A DNA stretch of 64,000 nucleotides, from NCBI GenBank assembly GCA_027486675.1, contig JAIXOQ010000005.1, positions 62,001 to 126,000 of the forward strand. The letters are read 5' to 3'. The translations under genes were made by a program, and so were the position numbers. The stretch's first letter is position 1; the number at the start of each line of letters is the position of its first letter. The notes under the pieces are model-generated. The model was not told the DNA's origin. It was given only the letters and a program-made list of their open reading frames with translations, and ran no database searches. Shown here in pieces: positions 42,487 through 50,993 of this stretch. The stretch comes from Pseudomonadota bacterium (lineage in GTDB: Bacteria > Bdellovibrionota > UBA1018 > CAIMNF01).

Positions 42487-42812
42487 ATTATGAAAGTGAG
42501 AGAATACAGCTGCGCGACTACTTGGGCCGCGGTATCGAGTTGGCTGAAACAACCTGGGCACATATACAGGACGCACATCCTGAGATCACCCTGTAAGAGA
42601 TTCGCTCGGTGCTAACGAATCCACTAGAGGTTCGGCAGTCCCTACAGCAGAGCTTTGTCGAAATTTTCTATCAGGTTCACACCGGAGGGAAGCAAAGGTT
42701 TAGGGTAGTTGTTGTAAAGGTACTCAAAGATGGTCTCTTCGTATCAACTGCAATGACAACCGCCGCGATGAAGAGTGGACGAACCATTTACCGGAATGGA
42801 GTAGGACAATGA
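42480..42812 (+). pseudogene. RelE/BECR-fold-like toxin gene with in-frame TAA
   Basis: ATG 42480 opens a 38-codon frame with TTWAHIQDAHPEITL and stops at TAA 42594-42596. The same frame then runs on to TGA at 42810-42812 with EIRSVLTNPLEVRQS, FYQVHTGGKQRFRVVVVKVLKDGLFVSTAMTT. Joined, the 110 codons read as one small protein. It resembles the BECR-fold nucleases (phage-borne, RelE-like), in which W-HI--HPE, NP-EV-QS and VVVK blocks occur in this order. The stop falls between two conserved blocks, so it is a nonsense mutation rather than a gene end. A GTG at 42609 could restart translation of the C-terminal part. Confidence 0.7.
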
Positions 42813-43210
42813 GGATTCTTTATGATGTTGAACGGGACTACGCTGAAGTCTTCTTTAAAAAAGATGAGAATTATGGAGAGGAAGTGAATGCTTTTATCAC
42901 GACCTTCAAGTCGGAAAGGAACGGCAAGATCGTCGGTTACGGCTTTGAAGCAGCGAGCAAAACCTTGTTTGACTACGACCTCTTATCTCCAAGCTTAAGG
43001 CTCGCCGCTCTACTCCGAATGCTTAGGGCAAAGGGAGCCCTAACTCAGGAACAAGCAGCAAGTAGAATTGGTGATATCACAGTTCGCCACTATCAACGCC
43101 TCGAGTCTGGCGAGGAGAATCCTACACTAGGCACGATCGAAAGCATGATGACTGCATTTCCTAATGTAGATTTCTCAGTCATCCTCAAGCATAAAATCTC
43201 CGCTGCATGA
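42809..43210 (+). CDS. DUF2283-HTH fusion, antitoxin-like
   Basis: The 133-residue protein joins two parts. Residues 1-60 resemble DUF2283 (ILYDVERDYAEVFF, then GKIVGYGFEAASKTL), common in toxin partners. Residues 70-130 form an Xre-type helix-turn-helix (LTQEQAASRIGDITVRHYQRLESGEENPTLGTIESM). It overlaps the interrupted toxin frame by 4 bases, the usual coupling of such pairs. It would neutralise the toxin and repress the operon, probably at the palindrome over the toxin ATG. The gene itself looks intact. Confidence 0.75.
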   Translation: MRILYDVERDYAEVFFKKDENYGEEVNAFITTFKSERNGKIVGYGFEAASKTLFDYDLLSPSLRLAALLRMLRAKGALTQEQAASRIGDITVRHYQRLESGEENPTLGTIESMMTAFPNVDFSVILKHKISAA

Positions 43211-43323
43211 GTATCAACTTGTCACCACAGCCCCACAGACGTGCTGAAATCTTCATGAGGGTTTCTCAAGTTTCCGAAGGAAAATGAGCTAGAAGAAACT
43301 TGGCCAAGAATTAGGAGTAGCAA

Positions 43324-43692
43324 ATGTCCTCATACGTAGTTTGGATCGATCAAGAACACGCTAAAATCTTTAAATTCTTGCCGGGCGGCAAGACTGAGAA
43401 CCAATCAGTGCAACGGCACACCCACGAACACCACAGCGCCCCAGACCAGAATCATCAAAAGGGTCATGACGCTTTCTACCATGACGTTGCTTCCCATTTA
43501 AAAAGCGCACAAGAGATCCTTTTAGTGGGGCCAGGTCTTGGCAGAGACCACTTTAGAACTCACCTGGAAAAACACCATCACGCCGAACTTCTCAAGCACG
43601 TGATCGGATCTGTCGCGATGGATCACCTCACGGATCCGCAAATTATTGCCGAGGCCCGTAAGGTCTTCAAAAAGAAAGACCTTTTTCTTTAA
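43324..43692 (+). CDS. Pelota/eRF1 domain 3-like 'translational machinery' protein
   Basis: The 122-residue protein begins VVWIDQEHAKIFKF, has a His-rich stretch at about 32-50, then AFYHDVASHLKSAQEILLVGPGLGRDHFRTHL and DHLTDPQIIAEARKVF. This is the small proteobacterial family often labelled translational machinery protein, related to eRF1/Pelota domain 3. Cellular function is unproven. It has a good TTAGGAG ribosome site. It lies outside the tRNA-linked patch in character. A perfect palindrome CTTGGCCAAG at 43299-43308 lies upstream. Confidence 0.8.
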   Translation: MSSYVVWIDQEHAKIFKFLPGGKTENQSVQRHTHEHHSAPDQNHQKGHDAFYHDVASHLKSAQEILLVGPGLGRDHFRTHLEKHHHAELLKHVIGSVAMDHLTDPQIIAEARKVFKKKDLFL

Positions 43693-43708
43693 ATCGGACC
43701 AAGAAGGC

Positions 43709-44788
43709 CTAAATCTTTCTTTTCTTGAATTTCGGAATCACGTACTGAGCACCAACCGATATCTGTGTGGATGGCGCCACAAGGGCTGGAGCATCATCTG
43801 TAAAAGTTCCACGCCCCTCACTCATGGCTCGCACTGAACCTTCCAGTGCAAGAGATCGATTCACGCGAATTAACACACTACATGCGGCCCAGTTTGAGTG
43901 ATCGTAATTCCTGCGCTGAAAAGAACCCGTAGCTTGGATGTTTGGATTTGAGAATCGTAGAAATATTCCCGCGATTGGGTTGTTTCCATAGGGCACGGAG
44001 CTTTCATCGCTCCAGCCACCGGTAGTGGATGTGATGCGGCGCAAGCCATTGCCCCCACTAAATTTGCCGCCATATCCAGCCATTAAGACATTCTGTTTAC
44101 CAACGATTCCACCGATACCCACTTGATATTCAGTCGCAAACTCAAGACCGCCGATATAGCGAAGCTTAGGCGTACGATTTGGAATCATGGTCACACCGTT
44201 TTCCACTGATACCGAAACAGCTTCATGCGTTGCGCGAGTACCGACATGCACCGCATCCACCGACACACCGCCTAAGGCATAAGCGAACACCGCATTCCCC
44301 GCTTTGTAGCCAACTAGGTAATCCAAGTTAGCGTGGGTCATGAGTTTCGTTTCCCCTTGGACAATGAGTGGGCCGCTATAGACCGTGTTTCCGATAACGG
44401 GGTGATCGTCTGGGCTACACGGAATTTCGTCTAAGCTGTACTCCGCACCATACTTTAAGTCGACAATACGCATAGGACCCGACTGATCTGTGATCTCAAG
44501 GCGACTGCGTTTTCTTGAGAGGGTAAAGACTGGGGTAATTCCTACCGGTAGGTCCGTACTGAGAAGGGGACTGGTTGAGGTACCGTTCAACTTCGCTTGA
44601 GCGATCCCTGCGTTCAAATCCTTCACGATCAAATCAAGGGCGTGAGTCGCCTTCGGTTTGTTCCCGCTGATTCGCATGCCAATCCCGTAAAAAAGCTGTT
44701 CGTTCACAAAACCGCGCCCAGGTTTGAATATCGTTCCAGAATCCTGAGCTTGAGCCGAAATCAGAATAAAGAGAGACAGGAATACCAA
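43709..44788 (-). CDS. Exported, probably outer-membrane-associated hypothetical protein
   Basis: A 359-residue protein with a signal peptide (VFLSLFILISAQAQ). The chain is rich in alternating beta patterns and glycine (GGIVGKQNVLMAGYGGKFSGG, IFLRFSNPNIQATGSFQRR), as in beta-barrels or beta-rich surface proteins. No family is recognised. The start is TTG at 44788 after a GGGGGG ribosome site. It is the last gene of the sigma-led minus-strand run, 24 bases after the preceding gene, so it may be part of the same regulon. Confidence 0.65.
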   Translation of the reverse strand: MVFLSLFILISAQAQDSGTIFKPGRGFVNEQLFYGIGMRISGNKPKATHALDLIVKDLNAGIAQAKLNGTSTSPLLSTDLPVGITPVFTLSRKRSRLEITDQSGPMRIVDLKYGAEYSLDEIPCSPDDHPVIGNTVYSGPLIVQGETKLMTHANLDYLVGYKAGNAVFAYALGGVSVDAVHVGTRATHEAVSVSVENGVTMIPNRTPKLRYIGGLEFATEYQVGIGGIVGKQNVLMAGYGGKFSGGNGLRRITSTTGGWSDESSVPYGNNPIAGIFLRFSNPNIQATGSFQRRNYDHSNWAACSVLIRVNRSLALEGSVRAMSEGRGTFTDDAPALVAPSTQISVGAQYVIPKFKKRKI

Positions 44789-44812
44789 GTGAACCCCCCA
44801 GGCCTACAAATT

Positions 44813-45583
44813 TCAAACCGGATCTGACTGCTTCTCTTTTACCGATTCAGGGACGGTGTCGTAAAGAATAACCGCATCCAGAGGCTCCCAGTTCGATCCA
44901 TCTTTTCGCTTGAGGGGGGTGCGGCCCTGAAATCTGCGCAGTAACTTAGTATCTACATCGAGTAGGAGCTGTATGGGTTTAAAGAATAAGCCTAAGACTC
45001 CGGCAGGCTTCATGCTGAGCCCGATCGCTTTCTGGTCTTTAGTGTCGGCTTCCTTGTTGCGATAAAATTTGAATCCCACGCTATCTCCACGCTCAGCCAC
45101 CCCAAATCGAACTTTCACAGTGTCACCGGAGTTCAACTCAGCCCACTTGGCTTTCAAATAAGGCTCTGACAAGGGGCCGGTGATGAAGTTATCACTCATA
45201 TCCTCTGTCCGGGAATCCTGAGCCGGTACCCGCTTCCCATCGACTATTTTGAAGACCTGAAAGGTGACTTTCCCCGCTGATACCTGCATCACATAGGCCT
45301 CAGACGTTTGAAGCTGCTCAAGTTCATCCGATATCAAAGTATAACCCTTAAACGAGCACTTCTCAGTCATCGCCAACTTCCCGGCAGAGTCCTCGATGGT
45401 CGTAGAAACATGTGTAATACCTTGGGCATCGGTAGTCAGAGAAGTCTTTTGAATAAAGAGTGGAGCCCCCCCCTCATCCCCAATGTTGTAAATCTTTGCG
45501 ATGCGCTCCAGGGCAAATGATTCATTTGCTAAAAATCCTGCTCCAAAAACACTCAGGAAAAACAGCACTTTACACTTGGTCAT
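44813..45583 (-). CDS. Exported hypothetical protein in lipid operon
   Basis: The 256-residue protein has a signal peptide (LFFLSVFGAGFLANESFA) and no membrane helix after it. The body is beta-rich and contains TKLLRRFQGRTPLKRKDG near the C-terminus. It overlaps the DUF1295 gene by 4 bases. Operons of this type in other bacteria often hold periplasmic lipid-related proteins such as lipocalins, but I see no lipocalin motif here and assign no function. Confidence 0.65.
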   Translation of the reverse strand: MTKCKVLFFLSVFGAGFLANESFALERIAKIYNIGDEGGAPLFIQKTSLTTDAQGITHVSTTIEDSAGKLAMTEKCSFKGYTLISDELEQLQTSEAYVMQVSAGKVTFQVFKIVDGKRVPAQDSRTEDMSDNFITGPLSEPYLKAKWAELNSGDTVKVRFGVAERGDSVGFKFYRNKEADTKDQKAIGLSMKPAGVLGLFFKPIQLLLDVDTKLLRRFQGRTPLKRKDGSNWEPLDAVILYDTVPESVKEKQSDPV

Positions 45584-46380
45584 TTAGAGCTCCTCACAAA
45601 CCACGGAATGAATGCAGACGTTGTTTTCTGATACTCACGAAATGCTTCGCCCCTCGATTTGAGTGACTGAGCTTCAGCCATAGGTATACCGGTCACCTTG
45701 AGTAGAAGATATAGGATGCTCAAAGGGCAGTACACTGTAGTCCACCCCCAAGGTGAATCAAGCGCCACAATGAAATAGCCCCACCAAATACAACTCTCAA
45801 AGAAGTAGTTTGGATGACGTGAATACCGCCAAAGACCTTCCTGACATACCTTCTTTGCGTTTTCAGGATTTGCCTTAAAACGATTGGCCTGATGATCTGC
45901 TAGTGCCTCACCGAACAAAGAAAGTACTGCAACCGACAATCCTACCCACTCTAAGAGTGAGATCTCAGGACTCGTGTTGAGACTGATCATCAAGAACGGT
46001 ACCGAAAGGAAAGCCACACTCAGGCCCTGGATCAAAAAGAATTCTAAAAATCCTCGCTCTACTTGCGGCGCGTATTTTTCTCGAAGTGCGAGATAACGCC
46101 CGTCTTCTTTCGGGTGATGTGCACGAATTCTTCTACCAAGCATCAGCGCCAATCTAAAACCCCAGGCGGAAACAACGGCTAAAATAAAAGCACGTCGATC
46201 CAATGCTCCGGGCGCCAAGAGAAAGAAGCAAAGAACGGTCAGTGGAAACGATGCTGCCCAAACAGCGTCAACGATGCTGTAGTTCTTAATCTTTATAGCA
46301 AATGCCCAAGTGAGAACCATGATCCCAGAGCAAAAAAACAAAGAAAGAATAAAGAGCTGAATTCCAGTGAAACTACTCAT
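45580..46380 (-). CDS. DUF1295 / steroid 5-alpha-reductase-like membrane protein
   Basis: The 266-residue protein has six or seven helices. The C-terminal motif WRYSRHPNYFFESCIWWGYFIVAL and the following GIPMAEAQSLKSRGEAFREYQ are those of DUF1295, related to steroid reductases and isoprenylcysteine methyltransferases. It may reduce or modify membrane fatty acids. ATG 46380 was chosen; it overlaps the preceding stop by 8 bases, and a longer frame to 46476 runs into that gene. Confidence 0.85.
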   Translation of the reverse strand: MSSFTGIQLFILSLFFCSGIMVLTWAFAIKIKNYSIVDAVWAASFPLTVLCFFLLAPGALDRRAFILAVVSAWGFRLALMLGRRIRAHHPKEDGRYLALREKYAPQVERGFLEFFLIQGLSVAFLSVPFLMISLNTSPEISLLEWVGLSVAVLSLFGEALADHQANRFKANPENAKKVCQEGLWRYSRHPNYFFESCIWWGYFIVALDSPWGWTTVYCPLSILYLLLKVTGIPMAEAQSLKSRGEAFREYQKTTSAFIPWFVRSSK

Positions 46381-46720
46381 TGCGTTTCTCGTTGAAGAGG
46401 ATGCGTTCGACAGAAGCATCTGCTGGAAGTTTAAAGGCGAGCCATAAGACATAAAGTGACATGGCGATATTTCCAAAAAATAATATTACGGGGAGAAGAA
46501 CAAACTTTCGCATCATTGAGTTTTCTCTGTAAAGAACCCAAGCATAAAAGGTCATAAAACCAAGGTAAGCATCAGCAAGGGTAGCTAAGCCCCAAGGCTC
46601 ACGACCAACATGGACAAATCCATCCCAAACACTTTCATAGGTACTGGCCCAAGCAGTCACCCCGATAATTACGGCAAGAATCAAACTAAAATAAATACGC
46701 GCACTTCGAACTGTCATCAT
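46373..46720 (-). CDS. Small DUF1475-like membrane protein
   Basis: A 115-residue protein with three helices. The GREPWGLATLADAYLGFMTFYAWVLYREN pattern resembles DUF1475 or related small membrane proteins found beside lipid-modifying genes. The function is unknown. It overlaps both neighbours. Confidence 0.65.
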   Translation of the reverse strand: MMTVRSARIYFSLILAVIIGVTAWASTYESVWDGFVHVGREPWGLATLADAYLGFMTFYAWVLYRENSMMRKFVLLPVILFFGNIAMSLYVLWLAFKLPADASVERILFNEKRNE

Positions 46721-47871
46721 AAAGAAGCCCTTTCGTTTTCTTGTTTAAATACAAAATCTAAAAATCGATCAATCGCAGAGGTGCTCAGTAACCCACCGGG
46801 CCCATTCAGATTGTAATCAAAGCCATGGGTCGCCCACGGAATGGATACAAGCGCCGATGGAACACCGTACTCTTGTAGACGCGCAAAGAGTCGTTCGCTG
46901 TGCCGAGCCCAGACCAAAGGATCATTTGGGCCGTGAAAGAGTAGCGTCGGCGGCGCATAAGAGGTCACATGATTGAGAGGCGACGCATCCTGATACTGTG
47001 TCGCAGATTTTATGGGTTCGCCACCGAGGTAGTCTCTAATAAGTCCGGGAGACTTTAAAAGATCATCTTCCTTTGCATTACGGTAGGCGAAATTAAGATC
47101 AGATGGAGCATAGAAAGCAATACAACCACGTAAGCCTGCATCACGGGTCGAGCGGAATGCCAGAGACTCAGCAATTTGTCCCCCGGCCGAGCGCCCAAGC
47201 ACTACATACCGGTTTGCATCTAGTCCAAGGGTTGTGGCCTGATTTTTTAAGAATGAAATCGCATCCCGAACATCTTCCAGTGGAGCGGGCCACTTTGCCT
47301 CCGGCGCAAGACGATAACTCACGGAGGCAACCGAAATGCCGCGATCAGCCAAGTGATGATTCAGTTTGGAAAGCTGTCTACGATCCCCACTATTCCACCC
47401 TCCCCCATGCAACACGACCACCCAGGGGTTAGACGTACCCTTTTCAGCATTACCAGGATAGAAATCGAGCTGAAGAGGAATGCCGGCATGAGTCGCGAAA
47501 GTTAGGGTTTTTATATCTACTTCAGCGTCGTGGCGACCGAGAAAGAGAGTTCGGTAGCGAACATCTATTTTGTCTGATGCATTCGTGAGACCAAGGCCAA
47601 TCTTGAACTCTTGATCCCAACGACTGAGTCCAACTACCAATTGAACTAGGGGCAGCAAGAACAGCACCAGGGCCACTGTGGTGGCGACCACCGACCCTCG
47701 CGTCTTGGCTCGTACCAATACAATCCCAGCCAAAAGAGCTAACCAATGGCCATACTCGGTGGCGCCAATTGAAACCTTCCAAAGAAACGAACTCTCGGTG
47801 CGATTAAAATACGTTAGAGAGACGAGCAGTAGAACGAGCGGGAGGAGCCCTACCCTCCAAGACTTGTTCAT
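46717..47871 (-). CDS. Membrane-anchored alpha/beta hydrolase (esterase-like)
   Basis: At 384 residues, the N-terminal 90 residues hold three hydrophobic helices. An alpha/beta hydrolase follows with the oxyanion motif VVLHGGGWNSGD, the nucleophile Ser in VLGRSAGGQIAE, an Asp in FHGPNDPLV and a late His in WATHGFDYNL. The pattern is that of the BD-FAE/hormone-sensitive-lipase type. A phospholipid or acyl-ester substrate fits the operon. It abuts the CFA-like gene with no gap. Confidence 0.8.
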   Translation of the reverse strand: MNKSWRVGLLPLVLLLVSLTYFNRTESSFLWKVSIGATEYGHWLALLAGIVLVRAKTRGSVVATTVALVLFLLPLVQLVVGLSRWDQEFKIGLGLTNASDKIDVRYRTLFLGRHDAEVDIKTLTFATHAGIPLQLDFYPGNAEKGTSNPWVVVLHGGGWNSGDRRQLSKLNHHLADRGISVASVSYRLAPEAKWPAPLEDVRDAISFLKNQATTLGLDANRYVVLGRSAGGQIAESLAFRSTRDAGLRGCIAFYAPSDLNFAYRNAKEDDLLKSPGLIRDYLGGEPIKSATQYQDASPLNHVTSYAPPTLLFHGPNDPLVWARHSERLFARLQEYGVPSALVSIPWATHGFDYNLNGPGGLLSTSAIDRFLDFVFKQENERASL

Positions 47872-48930
47872 CTACCCTTGTCCATGTCTCTTCGTGAAAA
47901 GGTAGTGGGATACACCCCACTCACTCCCATTGCGGTAGTTAAAGAGCTCCGCGCAAGACAAGTAGAAAATTCTCCAGCGCTGAAGCCAGATCTTGGCTTC
48001 GCTGTCGCCATAAACCTTCTTAAATATTGAAAGAATGGATAGGCGATTCTGATCTAAATTTTGTAACCAGGCTTCTGCTGTTCGACCGTAGTGCGTTCCA
48101 TCCCAGGCCCACTGTTTACTTAAGACGAGATCCCTTTGAAAATGTGACAAGAGTTCATGGCTCGGCATTTGGCCTCCGGTAAAGAAATACTTTCCAAGCC
48201 AATTATCCTCGCCATCTACCTCAAAGAGGTAGGAATAGGTCTTATGGGTGAAGATATGAACAAATAATTTTGCATCATCGTTCATCCACTTGGATACGCG
48301 TGCGAATAATTGTTCATAGTTACGAAGGTGCTCAAACATCTCCACACTAACAACGCGATCGAAACGACCGAACTCTGCTTCCAAGCCGGTGACTTGATCG
48401 ATGTTACGGGTCAAGACCGTGATATTTTTTAACCCTCGCGCTGCAGCCTGAGTATCGATGTACTCCCGTTGCGAGGATGAGTTTGAAAGGGCAACGATCT
48501 TGCTGTTTGGATATCGTTTTGCCATGGCAAGGGTCAACGAACCCCAGCCACATCCAAGTTCCAAGATCTTCATACCATCTAGGATTTCGGCCCTTGCCAT
48601 CGTCATTTCAAGCGCAGCGTCCTCAGCTTCATCCAGGGACTGGCATCCTGCCGGCCAGTAGGCGGAACTGTATTTACGATTCTTGCCCAGGCACAAGCCA
48701 AAGAAGTCGGCTGGAACTTCGTAATGCTGCTGATTTGCAGCCTCGGTGTGAACTGCGATGGGGGATGACTTCAAAAGATCGATATAGGCATTGGAAAAGT
48801 TCTGTCTAAGCTCAAGACTCTTTTGGTCCAGACTTTTGAGACGCTCAGAACACAACTTTCTGATCCCAGCACGAATCAAAACATCAGGGACAAAACCACG
48901 CTCCATAGAGTTGATAACACTGCTGATCAT
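47872..48930 (-). CDS. CFA-synthase-like SAM methyltransferase (second paralogue)
   Basis: A 352-residue protein with the N-terminal half of the cyclopropane-synthase family reduced. It has QQHYEVPADFFGLCLG, the SAM motif ILELGCGWGSLTLAMAK and VSVEMFEHLRNYEQL. Homologues beside true Cfa proteins methylate unsaturated acyl chains, for example in the furan fatty acid route of Rhodobacter. Whether this protein makes cyclopropanes, methyl-branched or furan precursors cannot be told. It starts 12 bases after the first CFA gene. Confidence 0.82.
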   Translation of the reverse strand: MISSVINSMERGFVPDVLIRAGIRKLCSERLKSLDQKSLELRQNFSNAYIDLLKSSPIAVHTEAANQQHYEVPADFFGLCLGKNRKYSSAYWPAGCQSLDEAEDAALEMTMARAEILDGMKILELGCGWGSLTLAMAKRYPNSKIVALSNSSSQREYIDTQAAARGLKNITVLTRNIDQVTGLEAEFGRFDRVVSVEMFEHLRNYEQLFARVSKWMNDDAKLFVHIFTHKTYSYLFEVDGEDNWLGKYFFTGGQMPSHELLSHFQRDLVLSKQWAWDGTHYGRTAEAWLQNLDQNRLSILSIFKKVYGDSEAKIWLQRWRIFYLSCAELFNYRNGSEWGVSHYLFTKRHGQG

Positions 48931-48942
48931 ATCGAATTTCCT

Positions 48943-50238
48943 TTATACCTTTCCTAGCAATGGCGCCCTACGGCACCCCGGTTTCGTAAACAGAATCTGA
49001 GAACATCCGATTGCCCTTTCGGCAAATCCACCTTCACAGTACGCGAAGTAGTACTGCCAAAGGCGATAGAGTTCGGCCGGATATCCAAGCTCAGTGATTC
49101 GGCCTTGATTCTCTTTGAGTCGCTCACCCCAGAGTCTCAGCGTCGTGGCATAGTGCGGACCGATCTCTTCCTGGTGAAATACTGAAAGATCTGTCGATTT
49201 CGAAATAGCCCCATGAATGCTTCGAATGGAAGGGATCCCAGATCCTGGGAAAATATATAGCTGGATGAAGTCGACGTTCTTTCGGGCGTATTCGTAGTAT
49301 TCATCCCGAATCGTGATTCCCTGAATCAACATTTGCCCGTTTGGCTTCAGCAGTGAGCTGCACTTATTGAAGTAGGTTTTTAAATTATTCAGGCCTACTG
49401 CCTCAATCATCTCAATAGAAACGAGTTTATCAAACTGACCCTCTAACAACCGGTAGTCCTTCAATAGAATCTTTATCCGGTCAGCTAATCCCTCAGCCTC
49501 TACACGAGCAACGGCATGTGCATACTGCTGCTTAGAAATAGTCGTGGTGGTTACCTTGCATCCGTAGTTCTTTGCAGCGTGAATGGCAAAACCACCCCAG
49601 CCGGTCCCAATTTCCAGGAGGTGATCTGCCGGAGTAAGGTCGAGCTTCCTGCAGATTCTATCGATTTTTTCTATCGACGCCTCCTGAAGGGAGGTGTGTT
49701 CGTCTTGAAAGATCCCGCAACTATACATCCACGTATCGTCTAAAAAGAGTTCGAAGAAATTATTCCCCAGATCGTAGTGGGCCTGAATGTTGGCCTGTGC
49801 TCCACGAATCGTATTTCCATTTAAGCGGTGAGCAAGGCGCTGAATGGGTGCGAGTATTGCTCCAAGCCCCCCGTCTAGGGCTAAAAGAGATTCGCGATTC
49901 GCGACGAAGATTCGAATGAGTTGCGTCAACTGATCGCAGTCCCAGTCTCCGTCGACAAAACTCTCTCCGGTCCCGATCGATCCCCCGAGTGCAATCCTCG
50001 AGTACGCCTGTCTGCGGCGAATATTCACGCGTGCACGGAGGTCCTGAGGTGCGTTTTCACTGCCACAGACATAGACCTTTTGCCCATTTGGACCTTGTTC
50101 CACGAATTCAATCCGACCATTCGGAATCGTGCGCAGCTTATTCAGCAGCATGCCTTGGCAAAATGAATCGAGCACATTACTTCCCAAAAAACTGCGTGAC
50201 GAAATCAGATCAGGGCTAATGAGTTTTTCAGCACTCAT
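48943..50238 (-). CDS. cfa: Cyclopropane-fatty-acyl-phospholipid synthase
   Basis: The 431-residue enzyme has a non-catalytic N-terminal domain and the methyltransferase domain with IQAHYDLGNNFFELFLDDTWMYSCGIF, LLEIGTGWGGFAIHAAK and VSIEMIEAVG. It uses SAM to bridge cis double bonds of membrane phospholipids, which stabilises membranes against acid and oxidative stress. Key family blocks are intact. Its end overlaps the upstream neighbour's arrangement in the tight operon and its ATG lies within the DUF1365 stop. Confidence 0.92.
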   Translation of the reverse strand: MSAEKLISPDLISSRSFLGSNVLDSFCQGMLLNKLRTIPNGRIEFVEQGPNGQKVYVCGSENAPQDLRARVNIRRRQAYSRIALGGSIGTGESFVDGDWDCDQLTQLIRIFVANRESLLALDGGLGAILAPIQRLAHRLNGNTIRGAQANIQAHYDLGNNFFELFLDDTWMYSCGIFQDEHTSLQEASIEKIDRICRKLDLTPADHLLEIGTGWGGFAIHAAKNYGCKVTTTTISKQQYAHAVARVEAEGLADRIKILLKDYRLLEGQFDKLVSIEMIEAVGLNNLKTYFNKCSSLLKPNGQMLIQGITIRDEYYEYARKNVDFIQLYIFPGSGIPSIRSIHGAISKSTDLSVFHQEEIGPHYATTLRLWGERLKENQGRITELGYPAELYRLWQYYFAYCEGGFAERAIGCSQILFTKPGCRRAPLLGKV

Positions 50239-50993
50239 AAATTTTCTCCATGGGATGGGTGTGTGTACACGGGCACGCCTTTTAACTTCAAAAGAAGCGC
50301 CTGAATGTAGATTGCAATAAATGACTTAATTGTGAGTAAAGGAAACGCTAATAAAGAGAGAGGTGTGCTTAGCCATCCGAATTCTCTTCGCTTCAGCGTG
50401 AGCGTCGCATCAAACAGCACAGCTTCTTTTCCTTGATCTCGATTCTCCATATGAATATTGAGCCGTTCTACAGGAGTAGAAAAGTTCCAACGGTAGTCCA
50501 TCGTCATTGGAAAGAAGGGAGAAACATGAAAGTTTTTTTCAAAATCGAACTGATGAGCCGCTAGAACGGCATCTGCCTCTAGAACGTAGGCGTGTCTCTC
50601 TAACCAGGGGGTATTTGTGATCTCTGCAACGATGAACTCGACATGAGAATCAGATTTATCAAAGCAGTAATAAAAACTGACTGGATTAAAACAGAAACCA
50701 AAGTAACTGACCTGCGTTAGAAGTCGAATAGGACCAAGCACTTCTTTGCCAATCCGCTGTCGCACCAATGTTTGCACGCTCTCTCGAATGGATACGGATG
50801 GGTCACCAATATAATTCGATCGTTTAAATCCAATCACCGATGGACCTCGATCTGAGCAAAGGAGCGGAAAACGAAAAATTTTCTGAACTTCATCCAGATC
50901 GATGAAGAAGAGAAGCAAGCTGTAGTTGAAGTTATGCAGCTTCGGAGAAAATCTTCGGTGCCGGATGTTTCCAATGTAAAGCGAGCTCTTCAT
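50235..50993 (-). CDS. DUF1365 protein
   Basis: At 252 residues it matches the DUF1365 family: IRHRRFSPKLHNFNYSLLLFFIDLDEV at the N-terminus, VSYFGFCFNPVSFYYCFD in the middle and FHVSPFFPMTMDYRW later. The family nearly always sits between an FAD amine-oxidase-like gene and a CFA gene, as here, and has no known reaction. The last residues are basic and follow a hydrophobic helix. It overlaps both neighbours by 4 bases. Confidence 0.9.
   Translation of the reverse strand: MKSSLYIGNIRHRRFSPKLHNFNYSLLLFFIDLDEVQKIFRFPLLCSDRGPSVIGFKRSNYIGDPSVSIRESVQTLVRQRIGKEVLGPIRLLTQVSYFGFCFNPVSFYYCFDKSDSHVEFIVAEITNTPWLERHAYVLEADAVLAAHQFDFEKNFHVSPFFPMTMDYRWNFSTPVERLNIHMENRDQGKEAVLFDATLTLKRREFGWLSTPLSLLAFPLLTIKSFIAIYIQALLLKLKGVPVYTHPSHGENL

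Noticed and set aside
42445-42617. Alternative 56-codon frame across the toxin start
   Set aside because: It is in another frame, has no family character and would destroy the well-matched toxin reading.
41973-42812. Recoding of stop codons to explain two interrupted frames
   Set aside because: TAG and TAA both end many intact genes in this window, for example ptmF (TAG) and legC (TAA), so general reassignment is not credible.
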